From assembly GCF_003570705.1 (NCBI RefSeq), contig NZ_QWVT01000028.1, positions 1 to 39,260 of the forward strand: DNA of 39,260 bases, in the 5' to 3' direction. Made by a program: the position numbers and the translations under genes. The notes beneath the pieces were generated by a model, which was given only the letters and a program-made list of their open reading frames with translations, had not been told where the DNA came from and made no database searches. This DNA comes from Mesobacillus zeae. GTDB lineage: Bacteria > Bacillota > Bacilli > Bacillales > Cytobacillaceae. Below are positions 37,558-39,260 of this stretch, piece by piece (the first letter of the stretch is position 1; each line of letters starts with the position of its first letter).

Positions 37558-38318
37558 AACCGTTTATTGCCTTTACCAAAAAAGAAATGCTGGAGTACAG
37601 CCGTAGCTACAAAATTTTCATTTTCCTCATTTTGTTTGCTATCTTAGGTATGTTAAGCCCTTTAAGTGCAGTATTCATGGATGATATCCTTGAAAATTTT
37701 ATGCCAAAAGGGGTGAAGATTGAAATCACGGATCCTACTAATTTAGACTCATGGATGCAATTCTTTAAAAATGGAACACAAACAGGTCTAATGATTATGG
37801 TCATTTTATTCAGTGGCATGATGGCAAAAGAATATGAAAAATCAACCTTGATCAATATGGTAACCAAGGGGTTAAGCCGCAAGACCGTTGTCCTCTCAAA
37901 ATTCACCGCAGCCCTTATTCTTTGGACAGTCAGCTACTGGCTTTGCTTCCTTATAACACTCGCCTACACAAAATATTACTTCCCCGATGGAAAAACTGCG
38001 AACCTAGGCTTGGCGGTATTTAGCCTTTATGTCTTTGGAATTATGTTGATTGCAGTCTTGTTGCTTGGTGCCGTGACTTTCAAAAATGTCTACGGACCAC
38101 TGCTTCTAACAGGCGGCTTTACGCTAATCCTATTTTTAGTAAATATCTTTCCAAAAGCAGCAGAATGGAATCCTCTCCAGCTTGCAAACAGCAATATGAG
38201 AGTCGTTCAGGGAATACTCAAACTATCTGACTTAAAGTATTCACTCCTGACTGCCGCTATCGTGGTTGCTGTTTCTCTAGTTTCCTCATTAAAAATTTTT
38301 GATCGGAAGGGGTTGTGA
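37554..38318 (+). CDS. ABC-2 type permease (YxlG-like)
   Basis: 254 aa with six membrane helices: one near the start after KPFIAFTKKEMLEYSRSYK, one at GLMIMVILFSGMMAKEYEKS (the ABC-2 coupling region), and four more to the end. It pairs with the ATPase it overlaps by four bases. A terminator hairpin follows at 38400. Substrate unknown. Confidence 0.9.
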   Translation: MKPFIAFTKKEMLEYSRSYKIFIFLILFAILGMLSPLSAVFMDDILENFMPKGVKIEITDPTNLDSWMQFFKNGTQTGLMIMVILFSGMMAKEYEKSTLINMVTKGLSRKTVVLSKFTAALILWTVSYWLCFLITLAYTKYYFPDGKTANLGLAVFSLYVFGIMLIAVLLLGAVTFKNVYGPLLLTGGFTLILFLVNIFPKAAEWNPLQLANSNMRVVQGILKLSDLKYSLLTAAIVVAVSLVSSLKIFDRKGL

Positions 38319-38740
38319 GGATCAGGTAAAAAGGAAATTATAAAAGGTATTTGAGAGTTTTTTCAATTTTCTTGAAAATACGGTGCTAAACGATCAATCG
38401 GACTTCAATTTTGAGGTCCTCTTTTGTTTGGATGCTTTCACAACTATATCACTCCGTTCGTCTGACAATGGATTCATGGTCGGTTCGCCGTCTGAAAGAT
38501 GTGGATTTGAAATAAAGTCACGAAGTTTATAAAAAAGTTACGATGTTTTACTCCTTTGGATATTTTTGTCTGAAGGGGTGTTTTTATGACTAAAAGAAAA
38601 AGAACATCTGAATAAAAGGTGGATTAAAGAACTATTGAGTGACATAAAGTTGTTCAGTTAAAGGGCCATTTAGTGGAAGAAGGATTTTAAAAGCAAAAAA
38701 AGAAATTATTTATTATTTAATGAGATTGGGGGATTAATAA
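38319..38740. other. Intergenic region after the ABC operon
   Basis: Contains the terminator at 38400 and otherwise no intact gene. A short frame from 38586 (MTKRKRTSE, then a stop) has a possible site before it but is interrupted at once; it may be the start of a decayed gene. TGAGATTGGGGG (38719-38730) is the ribosome site of the next gene. Confidence 0.45.
38400..38430 (+). terminator. Terminator of the XRE/ABC operon
   Basis: GGACTTCAA and TTGAGGTCC pair (one G-U) and are followed by TCTTTTGTTT, 80 bases after the permease stop. Confidence 0.75.
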
Positions 38741-39214
38741 ATGGAAATTCATTCAGTGAAAGGCTCAGACTACTATGTAATTTCTTCACTTATCAATGAC
38801 TGGTGGGGAGGAAAAAATATGTCTGATATGTTACCAAAATTATTCTTCGACCATTTTACAAATTCAAGTTTTATTGTTGAAAAGGAAGGTGAAATTGTAG
38901 GATTCCTCATAGGCTTCCTTTCTCAAACTCATTCTAATGAGGCATATATTCACTTTGTTGGAGTTCATCCTGAATATAGGAAGCATAACATTGGAAAAAA
39001 ATTATACAACGAATTTTTTAATGAAGTTAAACAAAATGGTCGCAAAATTGTCCGTTGTGTAACATCTCCTGTTAACAAAGTTTCGATTGCCTATCATACC
39101 AAGATGGGGTTTGAAATTGTAAAGGGAGATAAAACAATTGATGGTGTATCTGTCAATACTGATTATGATGGACCAAATCAAGATAGAGTTTTATTTGTGA
39201 AAGAGTTAGTTTAA
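38741..39214 (+). CDS. GNAT-family N-acetyltransferase
   Basis: 157 aa. The central GNAT core is visible: FIVEKEGEIVGFLIGFLS, the strand AYIHFVGVHPEYRKHNIGKKLY with the acetyl-CoA loop (R-K-H-N-I-G-K), and SIAYHTKMGFEI near the end, followed by DGPNQDRVLFVKEL. This ending is seen in a subgroup of uncharacterised Bacillus acetyltransferases. ATG after GGGGG. It stands alone; the substrate is unknown. Confidence 0.87.
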   Translation: MEIHSVKGSDYYVISSLINDWWGGKNMSDMLPKLFFDHFTNSSFIVEKEGEIVGFLIGFLSQTHSNEAYIHFVGVHPEYRKHNIGKKLYNEFFNEVKQNGRKIVRCVTSPVNKVSIAYHTKMGFEIVKGDKTIDGVSVNTDYDGPNQDRVLFVKELV

Positions 39215-39260
39215 TTAATAAACATTTTATTCCATTATACCAGCTAATATAAGTCAATAC

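Noticed and set aside
1-39260. CRISPR array, tRNA or rRNA genes
   Set aside because: No regularly spaced repeats, tRNA cloverleaf or rRNA segments were recognised by eye.

Overview
The window looks like Bacillaceae DNA (Bacillus sensu lato; the species cannot be fixed from sequence alone). It is AT-rich, with AGGAGG-type ribosome binding sites. It carries a KimA gene behind a ydaO (c-di-AMP) riboswitch, a CycA-type permease behind a glycine riboswitch, a second-type isoleucyl-tRNA synthetase behind a T-box leader, and a YxlE/YxlF/YxlG-like operon. All of these are typical of Firmicutes.

Region 1 (1-17.1 kb) is the 3' part of a nonribosomal peptide synthetase (NRPS) cluster on the + strand. 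Visible domains in gene order are: [A end]-T-C, then A-T-C-A-T-TE, then Cs-A-T-E. These are followed by a fused S12 (beta-lactamase-fold) serine peptidase/ABC exporter, a wrecked Sfp-type phosphopantetheinyl transferase, an intact type II thioesterase and a small condensation-domain remnant. By eye, the adenylation pocket of the Cs-A-T-E protein reads DLTKIGEVGK, essentially the asparagine code, and the module ends in an epimerase domain. With the S12-peptidase/ABC-exporter fusion next door, this is the architecture of N-acyl-D-Asn prodrug systems (colibactin ClbN/ClbP, xenocoumacin XcnA/XcnG, zwittermicin ZmaM). I infer that the Cs-A-T-E protein starts the peptide as fatty-acyl-D-Asn, that the upstream NRPS genes extend it and the Cys-type TE releases it, and that the fused exporter trims the acyl-D-Asn leader during export. 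The downstream edge of the cluster is eroded by insertion-sequence remnants (IS110, IS21).

Region 2 (17.7-27.3 kb) is an accessory zone. It holds an ArsR-type regulator/MFS efflux operon with a 34-bp palindromic operator, and a metallo-beta-lactamase-fold/MaoC gene pair behind an 18-bp perfect palindrome and a decayed MaoC copy. It also holds a dead S74 (phage tail-fibre chaperone) fragment, an MFS gene split by an RsgA-like GTPase gene, a GNAT acetyltransferase and an IS3-family transposase remnant.

Region 3 (27.5-39.2 kb) is more orderly: glycine riboswitch-cycA-like permease; ydaO riboswitch-kimA; T-box-ileS (type 2) on the - strand; a divergent XRE regulator with a PLDc_N membrane protein and an ABC ATPase/permease pair; and a second GNAT acetyltransferase. 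Several elements could relate to antibiotic tolerance (efflux, IleRS2, RsgA paralogue, acetyltransferases), but none is shown by the sequence to protect against the NRPS product.
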